The notes beneath the pieces are model-generated. The model saw only the letters and a list, made by a program, of their open reading frames with translations, made no database searches and was not told the DNA's origin. 64,000 bases of DNA from Dissophora ornata (lineage: Eukaryota; Mortierellomycota; Mortierellomycetes; Mortierellales; Mortierellaceae). A program made the translations under genes and the position numbers. Every line of letters begins with the position of its first letter. The first letter of the stretch is position 1. Positions 34,927 to 46,811 of this stretch are shown here, piece after piece. Where the stretch lies: positions 6,230 through 70,229 of the forward strand of contig MU616606.1 in assembly GCA_025201705.1 (NCBI GenBank), in the 5' to 3' direction.

Positions 34927-36712
34927 ATGGAAGAGTCGATACCGCCATACAACCCCCCAGCTTTAGACGCAGAGACTTTCATCCCCATGTCGCTCCCAAC
35001 CAAGACAGAGGACCTGGTTGGCCATAAATGCCTCTCTATCGAGAGCGATCCTGAAAAGCAACTAGAGAACCAGGCGCCAGGCCGCGGTCGATCAAGTACC
35101 CTCCCTGTGGGCCGTATACGACTTGCACTCTTGTTATTTGGGTATTGTTTCTCGATCTGTTCTTCGCGTTGTTCATCCCCTTGAAGGCAGTAAAAATCCA
35201 TGCGATTTCTAACCACAGCGCAACCTTCAAAACTCGCTTCACAGCATGTTCCTTAGCGCATTCCTCGCTAGCGTCGATATCACTATCGTTGCCACGTCTC
35301 TCCCTCGCATCGCTGCCGACTTTGATGCCCAGACCCAAATGTCCTGGGTCGCTACTGCCTACCTCCTCGCCTACACGACATTCCAGCCGATCTACGGTCG
35401 CTTCTCCGACATCTTTGGTCGTAAGCAAATGTTTATCTTTGCCGTTGCCCTATTCTTGATTGGCTCCGCCGGCTGCGGCGCCGCACCTTCCATGCTGGCG
35501 TTGATCCTCTTCCGCGTCATCCAGGGGTTCGGAGGCTCGGGACTTTTCACCGTCGTTGTCATCATGGTGTCGGATATGTTTGAGGATTTGGAGGAGCGAG
35601 CAAGATACCAGTCCATGATCTGGCTGGCATTCGCAGCCTCTGCCGTGATAGGACCCTTGCTGGGAGGCGCCTTCGTCCAGCATGTCACCTGGCGATGGTG
35701 TTTTTATTTCTGCCTACCATTGGGTGTCGTGAGCATGAGTCTGGTTACCTGGCTGTTCCAGGTCCCGTTTGAGCAAACAAATCTATCGGAAAAGATGCGT
35801 CGGGTCGATTACATTGGTGTGATCCTCGTCACTGCTACTGTGTTGTGCCTGCTTCTGCCGCTGACCTGGGGCGGCACCACATTTGCCTGGAACTCGGCGC
35901 CGATCATTGTACTGTTGGTGCTCTTTGTGGTACTGGCATGCATCCTGGTATTTATGGAGAACAGGATTGTGGAGGAGGATGCAGTTATCCCACCGGCCTT
36001 GCTCTTGAACAGAAACGTGGCCTTGGCAGTTTCCATCAATGGTGTGATGGGGATCTGTTTCATGGGCTGCATGTTTTATCTGCCGTTGTACTTCCAGGCT
36101 GTCAAGGGAGCTTCGACAACGAGCTCGGGACTGAGAATGATGCCAAACCCGTTCGGAGCGGTGACCGGCACGATCGTGTCTTCGTTCCTTCTGAAGAAAT
36201 TGAGGGACTACCGGATCTTTTTGTGGATGGGCACTGCGGTCATGACTTTGGGTGTTGGCCTGTTTATGTTGTTGGACGCCGACACGAGTCTCGGAGTGCA
36301 GCTTGTCCTTCTCCTAATCATGGGTCTCGGCCAGGGACTGATATATCAAAACTGTGTCATTGCCTGCCAGGACTGTGCGGGTGAGAAGCACATTGCAGTC
36401 GCGACGTCTCTCTGTGGGTTCACCAACAGTATCGGCAGCGCGATCGGAGTGGCTATTTGTGCGTCCGCCTTTAACAACGCACTACAGAAGAACTTGGCGA
36501 AGCTGCCGATCGATACCCAAGACATCCTTCAACAGATGGATGTTGTTGAGAACATGGCCGCGATCTCGAATCTTCCAGAGGGCGTCAAGGAGCAGGTGAT
36601 CGGAGCTTATGCAGACTCGTTCAAGGTGGTGTTTATGGTCCTGACGCCAATCATGGGCGTAGCCTTTATTCTGTCACTGTTCATGCGCAGACGTAAAATT
36701 ATCGACTTGTAA
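34927..36712 (+). CDS. MFS transporter, DHA2-type multidrug efflux family
   Basis: Two exons, 34927-35141 and 35245-36712, give 560 aa. The 103-base intron splits TM1: LALLLFG joins MFLSAFLASVDITIVATSLPRIA, matching the DHA2 (14-TM) family consensus for the first helix. A cytoplasmic N-terminal region of about 65 residues precedes it. Further family marks are YGRFSDIFGRK (motif A loop), FRVIQGFGGSG (motif B) and GPLLGGAFVQHVTWRWCF (motif C). The many hydrophobic helices that follow and the short basic end (RRRKIIDL) complete the usual length. Such proteins export drugs or toxins, or basic amino acids at the vacuole, by proton antiport; substrate cannot be predicted. Splice choice is fixed by frame: only the acceptor at 35244 continues the TM1 consensus. 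Confidence 0.9.
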
Positions 36713-37617
36713 TTCATATCGCTTGTGCTGTCGCTGTTCTTGCAGAGACGCCCACTTTCACCAAAGCATAGACTACAACTATTTTATATTCAATCATTCT
36801 TTTGCCATACATATACCATAGTCAGTCATAGTCTCCTTAATCAAATCTGCCCTAATGAAGCACCATCACACGTCTAACCTCAGACACATGGTATGTCTGG
36901 TCGCGTTGATTTCAGTCTGCTCCGCTGATATATCCCCTGGGACTCTTGCTACTCCACCTTCCCATTCAAAATTCCTACAACCATGACGCACACATTCTAT
37001 CCACCAACCATGGAATGACTGAAAGGAGAAATGCTACAGTAGTGGTCCGACCAGCACTTGATATTACCACAGGGTGGACCTCAGACCACAGCCGCCGAAC
37101 AACGGAATGGCGATATCGTAAACATCAGAGAACACTGGACGCACTTTGTTTGCGCTGACCAGCGAGGATGCCACCAAGGCGAACAGTAGAATCGAATTAC
37201 AGCCGCATTTCAAGATAAGATACAGAAGGCCGAGATACGCAACATATGAAAAGCTGGCGCCTTGCTTTATGTAAGCTTAGCAAATTACGCACCTTTCGGC
37301 TCATAATTCATCGACACCCCCTGGATACATACAGGCGAGTGGGTCAGGTTGGCATCACCGCCACTCAGTGGTGAAAGCAGACAAGGTGCAACTGCATCTT
37401 CTCAAGGTGAGGAGTCAAAAGGAATATGGACAGCAAAACTCCTAGATAGTGCATCGAATGAGACAAGGACAAAATAGATTGACAGCAAACAAAATGCTTG
37501 AAATGCAGCAATGATGATGATGTGATGGATGCAAGTTTGTGGTGACTTTGGTAATATGTAATCTATTGACTACCGATAATTTATATTTCTTGAGCAAAAA
37601 AAAAGATATTTTCTTCC
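36713..37617. other. Intergenic region, nothing recognised
   Basis: Short ORFs only. Poly-A signal-like sequences follow the transporter stop. No repeats shared with the rest of the window were noticed here. Confidence 0.4.
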
Positions 37618-37860
37618 AATATTTGAAATTAACATTCGTAGTAGCCTCGGCAAGTCTTTCCACTCTCCAAGGCAACCCCACGTAATATGATTCAGGACCC
37701 GGAATTCCATTCGTATTCAACTAAAATTCGAAAGGCGGTAATCGTCGCGTTCTAGCACGGATTTTGACCAAGAGGCGTTCAGCGGCAATCCAACGGACGA
37801 TAGCTTCGGACCATTGCCTGCTCAGGCAGGCCCAAATACCAATTATCCGAATGAACGGTT
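37618..37860 (-). repeat. HET-family 3' flank repeat, copy 1
   Basis: Matches 46360-46600 downstream of the third HET-like gene (shared blocks ATGATTCAGGACCCG, GGTAATCGTCGCGTTCTAGCA, GGCCCAAATACCAATTATC). A partial copy is at 51690-51770. As the genes at 37980 and 46812 both run leftward, this is their common 3' flank. Confidence 0.85.
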
Positions 37861-37904
37861 CCTCTTATACTGAGTTCAATTACTACATTTCGTCAGTGGG
37901 GTAC

Positions 37905-37941
<37 letters not shown>

Positions 37942-37956
37942 ATTCCCTATTAGCGG
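37905..37956 (-). rRNA. Fragment of large-subunit (25S/28S) rRNA
   Basis: The plus strand reads AACCTGTCTCACGACGGTCT and continues TAAACCCAGCTCACATTCCC, the antisense of the strongly conserved LSU rRNA segment near its 3' end. The sense strand is therefore minus. Only about 50 bases are present, so this is a dispersed fragment, not a gene. It lies 24 bases past the stop codon of the HET-like copy A, in that gene's sense orientation. A longer fragment of the same rRNA region is at 53643. Confidence 0.85.
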
Positions 37957-37979
37957 ACACTTACTGAAATTTGCTTTTA

Positions 37980-40390
37980 TTATGTTACCAGGATACGCTT
38001 TGGATTTGCCAGGACCGTGCCATAGACTACTGCCTCTCCTACATATTGAAATTTCTCGGGACTATTTGTTGGTGACACCACAAACCCGAATGATCTAAAT
38101 TCATCCGCATGACCCAAAAGACAGAATATCATGTTGTCGGCTTCGACACTTGTGCCAACAAATGCTCCTGGTTTCTCTGTCGGATGCCAATATTTGACAT
38201 TCATGTCCATCAGCACAGACAACTCAGCATCTCGCTTATTAAATCCTTCTGTGGATCCATCAGTGTATGTATCAAGCTTGATGAAGGCTGTGATAGGGCA
38301 TAATAACCCCATACCCAAAACCTGTCCCATAACACCAGTTTGGATTACTTTGAACATCGTTTGCGCTGCCAATGGCACCCACCGGTAACCTTCAGCTCGG
38401 CATCTATCGAGCGGCACCTGTAATATTCCAAGGTCAACAGAACCATACATCTGCGCAACCTCGATCGCGACCTGTTCGAGACCCTGATCCCTGTTTTTAG
38501 GCACAGTCGGCAGCAGTGCAGATAAGCCATATAGATAATCGACTTGATGTGATGTTTGACGATTTGCTGCAAAACTGAAAAGTACTTCAAGATCTTGGCC
38601 AAGACCATCATTTCCCAGTCCGTATGCCTTTAAAGCGATGGAAGGTACCATGTTTCGTGTATCTACCAAGAGGTCAGTACCATGAGGTTGTGGTAAAGCG
38701 AGCACCTGCTCTCCCACGCAGAATAACAGCTTGGATGCCAGCACACCTTCTTGTAGTGTCCATACGCGCGAAGACCAATCACTCAATGAGATTGCGAGGG
38801 ACAGATCCAATACGGTTCTAGCGGCAGTAGATATCAAACCGACATCTACCACCAGTGTCGCTCTTGCGAATTGATATATGTCTCGTAGCTGTTCAATCAC
38901 TTTTCCACGAAGATCTGGGATTGCCGGCATACATAACGTATCAATCCATGCATACCGAACTCCAATGTTCCCGCAGGCTTTTGCAAGAAAGCTTAGAATG
39001 CATTCACCGCATTTTCGGCTCGACTGACCGAAAACTCCTTGGAACCAGACATGCGAAATGGCTACATAAGTAGTGCTAGTTCGGATATAGCCAACTTCCG
39101 GTTCACAGTGTCAAACAGTACGAACTCGACGGTCTCAATAGGATCGAAATATGTCGTATAGCATGTGCAGCATTCACACAAATGTCCAGCAAGTTGGAGA
39201 TTTCCCATGCTATGAGCTTTTTCACAAGTGGTGTTGCAATTGATGTGCAGTCTCCAAGATGTCGTTAAATACTGACTTCTTGCAATGAGATGAAACGTGT
39301 TTCTTGAATGCAGCTCTATGGCTGCTCTTTGTCGAGAAATACAAAAATTTGTCGTCTTGATACATTCCAAAGCGAGCTGGGTCCACTCAACGAAGCTGGC
39401 AGTGGTATGAGCTGCTGAAAATAAACAATTTCCGCAATCGGCCGACAGCCCGAATAACAGAAGAGAGTACTCTTCCTCGTGTTGTGGTCCAGAAAAGATT
39501 TGGCATAGCCCAGCACTGATGAATCCAAGTCCTGCTTCCAAAAGCATAGCAGCGACTGAAGCTACCTCCTTGGAAGCGCGAAAAGACACTATATATTGGA
39601 TTCCATACCCGATCTCACGAGATAATTGGAACAATATAATTGTCGCTGTTGCCGTGTCCAGTTCCCCTCTGCGTGCTCTTTCCAGTGTGCAAGCTGCATG
39701 TACCGCTACTTTCAACAGCCAGCCACCCCAATCTTCGTCTAGAGTACATGAAACACGCCAACATGTTTGAATGGCTCTGGCGGTTCTGCACCATGATATC
39801 TTTTCAAATTCAACGTGTCTTTCCTTGAATCGTTGAAATTTTGTGAAAGATCGCTGTGTGTCGTCTTGATTGGCATATTGGCGGGCATTGCTGTCAATTG
39901 GTTTAGCAGAATTTAACAACTCATTGAGATCATTGTGTATAAACTCCAGACCGCCCGATCCATAGACCTCCATATTATGAGCCTTGAAGATCTCGGAGAG
40001 AGGCTCATTAGGGTCTTCAGGACCACAGTGCGATAGTTCGATCTCGCGCACATGATTTGGATAATATCCAGATATTCCACCGTACTCCACCACCTTCCCG
40101 AACATGCTTGCTCCAAAAAGCGTTATTATTTTACGTGCGTCTGGGTATGTGGCCAAGCCGAAATGAGCGTCGATTTCGTCATCGGTCCAATCCGATATTG
40201 AGGTTGACTGCATCGAAAACTGCTCCAGGGAGAGTCCGACTTCTGGTTTTCCGAACCCTTCGAGGTAGCTTGGGAATCCTTTCCATGCTTCTCCCGAGGG
40301 GTCGTCGATAGTGTAAGATCCTTCGAACAAAGTCATCATGGCTCTTGAGGTTTCCTTAAGACTTGTGAGCTTTATCTCGTGCTTCGACAT
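37980..40390 (-). pseudogene. HET-like (heterokaryon incompatibility) protein, copy A, one frameshift
   Basis: Nearly identical in layout to the intact 805-aa protein at 41224. The N-terminal part (from 40390, MSKHEIKLTSLKETSRAMM) runs to a stop at 39062. The C-terminal part continues in another frame (TYVAISHVWFQGVFGQSS, YAWIDTLCMP, SRVWTLQEGVL) to the stop at 37980. Comparison with copy B places a single-base deletion near 39070-39080, just before the YVAxSxxW motif that opens the HET-like region. Everything else is open. It is either a very recent pseudogene or an assembly error. It starts divergently from copy B, 833 bases apart, and its leader contains a TG microsatellite (40400-40437). 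Confidence 0.85.
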
Positions 40391-40557
40391 GTTTACCAGG
40401 TGTGTGTGTGTGTAAGTGTGTGTGTATGTATGTGTGTAATAGTAACAGAGGGAACTGTGTTTATGTGGATCAATACAGGAACGAATGCTGTTTATTGTGC
40501 AAGATGGAGGGGTATTTATGGGGATAATCGCCATGGCGGCGGAGGCTTTTCACTCGC

Positions 40558-41045
40558 CGTCTGTGTCAATTTTCACTTCGCCATCTGTGTGTCAATTTTC
40601 ACTTCGCCATCTGTGTCAATTTTCACTCGCCATCTGTGTTACCCGAGTGTCGACTTTCAAGCGTCAATTTTCACTCACCATCTGTCGTGAACATAGGCTA
40701 GTCAGGGTCGGATATCAGGGGGTAGAATGCAAGGACAGAAAGCGTAGGATTGTATTCAAGTTACTAGGTGCTGGTTTAGGGACATGGGGGAAGGGGCTAT
40801 AAACATTATTCTCATGGCGTGGCTATGCAGGGGTCCTGCCGGGCGGCGGCGGTCAGTTGTAAGAGACTGTGGTTAACTGAGCCCAGGGTGAAGCAAGGCG
40901 AGGCAAGGGCGGAGGAACACGGTAGCAGGGGTCTTGCCGAGTGGCGATAAGAGACTGTGACTAACTGAAGCAGACACCATTTGTATTACCTGAGTGTCGA
41001 CTTTCAAGCGTAAATTTTCACTCGCCATCTGTGTTACCTGAATGC
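40558..41045 (+). repeat. TTTTCACTCGCCATCTGTGT repeat array in the divergent HET promoter
   Basis: At 40558-40685 five units with core TTTTCACTCGCCATCTGTGT lie in tandem, linked by TCAA or by a GTGTCGACTTTCAAGCGTCAA spacer. One more core plus spacer is at 40996-41035. The same core and spacer, in reverse orientation, form the array at 49541-49766 between the next divergent gene pair. It may be a regulatory region or a small transposable repeat. Confidence 0.85.
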
Positions 41046-41223
41046 TATGAGCTGACGATTAGACTATGGCGAATCAGAAAAAACTTGCTTACTAATTTCG
41101 AGTGAGTGGCATTTTATAACAAAGTGATAAATAGTACAGCCATCCACTTGGCATCTCAACAACCAACAACACATTTCCCAAAATTACATCACTGCCCCTC
41201 GTCCCCCCCTCCTCCTGGAAAAC

Positions 41224-43641
41224 ATGTCGAAGCACGAGATAAAGCTCACAAGTCTTAAGGAAACCTCAAGAGCCATGATGACTTTGCTCGAAGGATCTTA
41301 CACTATCGACGACCCCTCGGGAGAAGCATGGAAAGGATTCCCAGGTTACCTCGAAGGGTTCGGAAAACCAGAAGTCGGACTCTCTCTGGAGCAGTTTTCG
41401 ATGCAGGCAACCTCAATATCGGATTGGACCGATGACGAAATCGACACTCATTTCGGCTTGGCCACATATCCAGACGCACGCAAAATGATAACGCTTTTTG
41501 GAGCAAGCATGTTCGGGAAGGTGGTGGAGTACGGTGGAATATCTGGATATTATCCAATTCATATACTGGATATTGAGCAATCATACTGCGGTCCTGACGA
41601 TTCTAATGAGCCTTTCTCCGAGATCTTCAAGGCTCATAATATGGGAGTTTATGGATCAGGCGGTCTGATGGAGTTGCGCAATGATCTCTATGAGAGGTTA
41701 AATTCTGCTGTATCAATTGATGGCAATGTCCGTCAATATGCCAAGCGAGACGACACGCAGCGATCCTTCACAAAATTTCAAGGGTTCAAGGAAAGACACG
41801 TTGACTTTGAAAAGCTATCGTGGTGCAGAACCGCCAGAGCCATTCAAACATGTTGGCGTGTTTCATGTACTCTGGACGAAGATTGGGGTGGCTGGCTGTT
41901 GAAAGTAGCGGTACATGCAGCTTGCACACTGGAAAGAGCACGCAGAGGGGAACTGGACACGGCAACAGCGACAATTATATTGTTCCAATTATCTCGTGAG
42001 ATCGGGTATGGAATCCAATATACAGTGTCTTTTCACGCTTCCAAGGAGGTAGCTTCAGTCGCTGCCATGCTTTTGGAAGCAGGACTTGGACTCATCAGTG
42101 CTGGGCTATGCCAAATCTTTTCTGGACCACAACAAGAGGAGGAGTACTCTCTCCTATTATTCGGGCTGTCGGTCGATTGCGGAAATTGTTTATTTTCAGC
42201 AGCTCATACCACTTCCAGCTTCGTTGAGTGGAACCAGCTCGCTTTGGAATGTATCAAGACGACAAATTTTTGTATTTCTCGACAAAAAGCGACCACAGAA
42301 CTGCATTCAGAACGTACATTTCATCTCATTGCAAGAAGTCAACACTTAACGACATCCCAGAGGCTGCACAGTAGCTGTGGAGACACCTGCGTAAAGGCTT
42401 TTAGTACAGCCAACCATCAACAAGCTGGACATTTGGATGAAGGGTGCCAATGCCCAGTGAGATATTTCGAGCCCAAGGAGACTGCAGACCTCATCCTGTT
42501 TGACACAGAGAATCAAGAACTGGTTGTGGCCGAACCTCGTGATCGCTATGTGGCCGTTTCGCAAGTTTGGTTTCAAGGGATCTTTGGCCAATCAAGTCGA
42601 AAGTGCGGAGAATGCTCTCTTCGCCACTTGAGAATGGCTTGCAGCAGCCTTGGTGTGCGTTATGCATGGATCGATACTCTGTGCATGCCGGCAAGCATGG
42701 ACCTCCGTCGGAAAGTAATTGAACAGCTACGGAGCATCTATTTAAATGCAGCTGCCACACTGGTAATGGATATTGGTTTGCTATCAACCACTGCCAGGTC
42801 TGTATTGGATCTGTCGCTTGCAATCTGGCTAAGCGACTGGGCCTCACGTGTATGGACGCTTCAAGAGGGTGTGCTTGCATCCAAGCTGTTATTCTGCGTC
42901 GGAGAGCATGTGTTTGCTATACCACAACCGCGTGGTCCCGATCTCTTGATAGACACACGGAACAGGATACCTTCTACAGCTCTAGAAGGATATGGACTGG
43001 GAAAGGATGGTCTTGGGCAAAGATTCGAAGTAGTTCTCCGTTTAGCAGCAAATCGTCAAACGACACACCAAGCCGATTACCTGTATGGTTTGTCTGCATT
43101 GTTGCCATCTGTACCTGAAAATAGGAGTCAGGGTCTCGAACAGGTCGCGGTCGAGGTGGCTCAGATGTATGGTTCTGTTGACCTTGGAATATTGCAGGTG
43201 CCGCTAGACAGATGCAGAACCGAAGGTTTCCGATGGATGCCATTGGCAGCGGAAATGATGTCCAGAGTAATCGAAACCAATGTCAAAGGACTGATTTTCG
43301 GCATAGGGTTAGTATGCCCTATCACAGCCTTTATCAAGCTTGATACATACACTGATGGACTCATAAAAGGATTTAATAAGCGAGATGCTGAGTTATCTGT
43401 TCTGATGGACATGAATGTCAAATATTGGTATTCGACGGAGGAACCGGGAGCTTTTGTTGGCACAAGTACCAAAGCCGACAACATGATATTCTGTCTTTTG
43501 GGTCATGCGGATGAAATTAGATCATTCGGGTTTGTGGTGTCACCAGATGGACCCGAAAATTCTGTGAAGTTCCAATATGTAGGAGAAGCTGTAGTCTATG
43601 GCACGGTTCAGGCAAATCCAAAGCAGATCATAGTAACATAA
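41224..43641 (+). CDS. HET-like (heterokaryon incompatibility domain) protein, copy B, intact
   Basis: Intronless 805-aa ORF and the only undamaged member of the three-copy family here. Residues 1-400 have no recognised fold: an N-terminal segment with SYTIDDPSGEAWKGFPGYL, then a long helical part (WLLKVAVHAACTLERARRG, ATIILFQLSREIGYG). Cys/His residues that could bind metal follow (SSCGDTC, HLDEGCQCP, about 378-404). At 442-550 come three motifs typical of HET domains: YVAVSQVW, RYAWIDTLCMP and SRVWTLQEG. A C-terminal region with ADYLYGLSALLP (a common motif in HET proteins) and a hydrophobic stretch ends in QIIVT. HET proteins trigger cell death upon non-self recognition in ascomycetes; the role in this lineage is inferred. 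The ATG is shared with copy A and lies just downstream of a C-rich leader. Confidence 0.75.
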   Translation: MSKHEIKLTSLKETSRAMMTLLEGSYTIDDPSGEAWKGFPGYLEGFGKPEVGLSLEQFSMQATSISDWTDDEIDTHFGLATYPDARKMITLFGASMFGKVVEYGGISGYYPIHILDIEQSYCGPDDSNEPFSEIFKAHNMGVYGSGGLMELRNDLYERLNSAVSIDGNVRQYAKRDDTQRSFTKFQGFKERHVDFEKLSWCRTARAIQTCWRVSCTLDEDWGGWLLKVAVHAACTLERARRGELDTATATIILFQLSREIGYGIQYTVSFHASKEVASVAAMLLEAGLGLISAGLCQIFSGPQQEEEYSLLLFGLSVDCGNCLFSAAHTTSSFVEWNQLALECIKTTNFCISRQKATTELHSERTFHLIARSQHLTTSQRLHSSCGDTCVKAFSTANHQQAGHLDEGCQCPVRYFEPKETADLILFDTENQELVVAEPRDRYVAVSQVWFQGIFGQSSRKCGECSLRHLRMACSSLGVRYAWIDTLCMPASMDLRRKVIEQLRSIYLNAAATLVMDIGLLSTTARSVLDLSLAIWLSDWASRVWTLQEGVLASKLLFCVGEHVFAIPQPRGPDLLIDTRNRIPSTALEGYGLGKDGLGQRFEVVLRLAANRQTTHQADYLYGLSALLPSVPENRSQGLEQVAVEVAQMYGSVDLGILQVPLDRCRTEGFRWMPLAAEMMSRVIETNVKGLIFGIGLVCPITAFIKLDTYTDGLIKGFNKRDAELSVLMDMNVKYWYSTEEPGAFVGTSTKADNMIFCLLGHADEIRSFGFVVSPDGPENSVKFQYVGEAVVYGTVQANPKQIIVT

Positions 43642-43918
43642 TCACTCCCCTACTAAAAAAAAATAAAAAATTGACAACCCTCTCGTCCTATGGAGCTCTC
43701 CGGCCATTCGAGTCATTGCTCCCCACACCAACTTCCGATGCTTTGGGGGATAATGAAAGGAACGTCTTTTCACACATGCGCGCAAACCAGAGGCAAATCC
43801 ATTGACTTCGCCTTTGGACGACTTTGTGCTTCACTGCCGGCTCGAAATAGGGTTCATCTGAGCTTGAAAAGAGGGTGAGGATGCCTTACACGGGAATCAC
43901 ACAGGGGTCGTCAAAATG
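43642..43918. other. Gap between HET copy B and the Helitron remnant
   Basis: A-rich 3' end of copy B, then 200 bases with a short unrelated ORF (62 aa). Nothing else is seen. Confidence 0.4.
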
Positions 43919-45940
43919 TTATGTCCAAAAATAAAAAAAAAATGGATTCTCGTTTTTTATTTGGAGCTGCCTTGTCAACGTATCTCCAAAGACTCGACGA
44001 TAAATGATGTTGCTCGTGTGGACGTCTACATTTCCATCCCTGTTCTTGATCACAATGCTCATGTTTTTCGGGCCTGAGCATCGTGATAACGCAACATACT
44101 CTGTCCCTTCCCCAATACGAAGCAGGTACTCGACATAGGCTTGCTTCTCGGGATGGTTCGCAACCCTCATATTCTGAGTGAGCGGCAGGGTTTCAACAGC
44201 TGTCCAAATCTTCCTCGAGTTCTTCAGGCACGCATTCTCAATATGCTGCTGTGTTCCTCTAACGATGACAGGGAGGATTTGACGACAGTCACCTCCAAAG
44301 ACAACGACCTTGCCACCAAAGGGGACATCCCGCACGCCCACGATATCGTGCACAGTCCGGTCAACGGCCTCAAAGGTGTGTCAGTCCTGCATTGGATCCT
44401 CACCCCAAAAGATGGCATCGGCTTCACGAATCTTGGCGGCGATATCTTGTCCAAGCTTGATGCTACAGGAAGAGTCTCGCAGGATCGGGATAGGGACCTT
44501 GAAGGTAGAACGAGCAGTACGACTTCCATGCACGATCAATGCAGCGACCTCAAAAGATGCGGTGACAACAACATGTTTCCTACGGCGTCCTTGGATATCG
44601 GCGATCAAGGTGTTGTACAGAAGCGACTTTCCAGTGCCGCCCGGCCCATTAACAAATAAGAGCCTCTGCCAGCCTTGCCCTTGAACGGCATTCATGACCG
44701 TATCGAAAGCCCTGCGTTGATCCGTGTCAAGGAGGAGAAAATTGTCGCGTGCAAGATGTTCGAGATCTGCAAGATCGTTCTCGTTCTCTTCCATGTCGTC
44801 ATAGGGTTTTACCACGTCGTTGAACTGCTGAGGTAAAGTTGTGAAAGCAGCCAAGCTAGAGCCTATGCCTATTAGGATGTCGTTGATGTCTGCGAGGGCG
44901 GCTCTTTTGGCGTATTCGGCAGCGCCTTGACCGTGCGTAATCTCGGGATCAAGGTGAGCGCGACGCAGATAGTCGTCCGAGAGGTCAGTGGCGAAACGAT
45001 CCCACAATCGCTCTGGCTCAGCTGGAGTGCACATGGTCAATATCACGGCGAAGAGATGGCGCAGACTCCGTGCCATCTGGAGAGTGGCAGCCTCTTGGAG
45101 GCATCGACGCCACTCGTTGTCATCCCCAAGCAGCTGGAGAGCAAGGGCAGTCCTTTTGAATGTGTTGTGCACCACTTGTAGACCATCGATGTTGGCCGCG
45201 CGCATATCTTGATGGCCAATCTTTCCCCTGGCGTGCGAGAGAAGGAGGCAAAGGCAATCGCGCCTCTCACCCTTTGCGTGGACAAAGTACATACTGCTAA
45301 ACACGTTGGCTGGTTTCTTCCTCCGATGCCAAGAGCGCGTATTTTTCCTGAAGACGTAATGCTGAACGTTTTCAGTGCAGGTGAACTCGCGAGCAGCAGG
45401 GTCTCTCTGGTTCAGCTTATACCATGCCATCAAGTTAGTATCGCGACTTCGATTGGCGACGTCTTTGATATTTTCCCCTTCCTGGAAAAAGATTTGTTGA
45501 CGATCCTCCAGGCGAACTTGCAAGCGCTCAACTTTTGGGGAATGGTTGTGCAACTTGAACCGAAAGATTCTGTGGCCAGCTTCAGAGGCAGAGACATGTC
45601 TTGCACCGACAGATTCCTGGATCTCACTGATATCGTGAGGCAGCTGAGGACATTGCGCTACAGCAGCGGATTCGACAGCCATCCTGGTTCGGTCGTGGCC
45701 TTTGCGGATATACTTGAAGAGTCACTACATCACTACCGCCACAGAAGAGCAGATCTCGGCATTGATATGGGCGTCGTACTTGGTTACCAGATAGAGATTG
45801 TGGGGGACGATCCAGGTGTTGTCGATGAAGATGTCCCTTCGTTGGCGCTGAATGACTTGTGCTTGGATATGTGGCCTGCGATAACTCGGATAGACATTGT
45901 TATTTCGTACGCAAGGGGGTAGGTGGTGCGACGTTGGCAA
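43919..45940 (-). pseudogene. Decayed Helitron Rep/helicase (PIF1-like) fragment
   Basis: Reading leftward: HNLYLVTKYDAHINAEIC (the conserved segment before the helicase in Helitron proteins), then a frame change near 45690. A 433-aa stretch follows with the PIF1 Walker A motif NGPGGTGKSLLYNTLI and a degraded Walker B-like AIFWGEDPM. After a break near 44380, VVVFGGDCRQILPVI and TQNMRV follow. The end has YVALSRCSGPKNMSIVI fused directly after LLRIGEGTE, so the middle of the C-terminal helicase lobe is deleted. The HTHGQLY-type motif is absent here, but a separate fragment with it lies at 62316. No nuclease domain or Helitron termini were identified. It sits between HET copies B and C. Confidence 0.85.
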
Positions 45941-46231
45941 CCTAAATCACGTTCACTTTCGTATTTCTTTAGTCTATAGGATTTCTTGCCAAGCTGGCTT
46001 CTTTTTGTTCTTTACGCAAACAATAAACATCCCCTGTCACCAATATCTGTCCACACGCTCAAAGACCTTGCCACCATCCTAGCGGCCATGCCCTTTTTTG
46101 GCCTTCACACAGCGCACGCCTACACGCCTGCTGCCGCTGCTGCTGCCCATGTCTGGATGTAGTGCTAGATCGCGCCCCGTACGTTGCTCCCCACTGGAAA
46201 AAAAACGAAAAGAAAAAAAGAGAGAAAGAGA

Positions 46232-46600
46232 GAGACGTTGTTCTTTCGAACAAATCTATAGAACAATGGGATTAATCTCAGCAGATCGCAGCAACAAGGC
46301 TACTCTACTACTGACAATACCTCGTTCAATAAAAGTCGTCTGCATTGGATTTATCTCTTCCAATATTTGAAACTAACATTAGCAGGAGCATCATGAAGAT
46401 AAGGCCACCCTACTTAATAAGATTCAGGACCCGAAGGTCTATTCGTATTCACTGAAAATCGGAAAAGGTGGTAATCGTCGCGTTCTAGCAAGGATTTCGA
46501 CTTAGAAGCGTTCAGCCATAATCCAACGGATGACAGCTTCGGGCCATTGCCTACTCACACAGGCCCAAATACCAATTATCTGAAGAGCAACTATGAACAC
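46232..46600 (-). repeat. HET-family 3' flank repeat, copy 2
   Basis: The left part (46232-46345) matches 51576-51690 (TTGTTCTTTCGAACAAA, AACAAGGCTACT, CGTTCAATAAAAGTC). The right part matches 37618-37860. Thus it is the full 3' flank of HET copy C, of which the other two loci keep parts. Confidence 0.85.
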
Positions 46601-46811
46601 GATTATCATTGGTTGCGGCCATGATGTTGGCTTCTTGCTATCTATTTTGCCGGCTCCAGGAATTTGATGATGGTTTCTGTCCCTGAGGCTTTTCTTTACA
46701 GTCGTATAAATAAGGGAAGTCTCCATAGTCTAAAGTACTGTTAAATATCACAGGCAGGAGGCGCTTGATGTTACTTTATCTTTAGTCACAACGTATTTAA
46801 TAGCTCCATCA

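Noticed and set aside
35036..35428. Minus-strand 130-aa ORF over the MFS start
   Set aside because: Shadow of the transporter gene.
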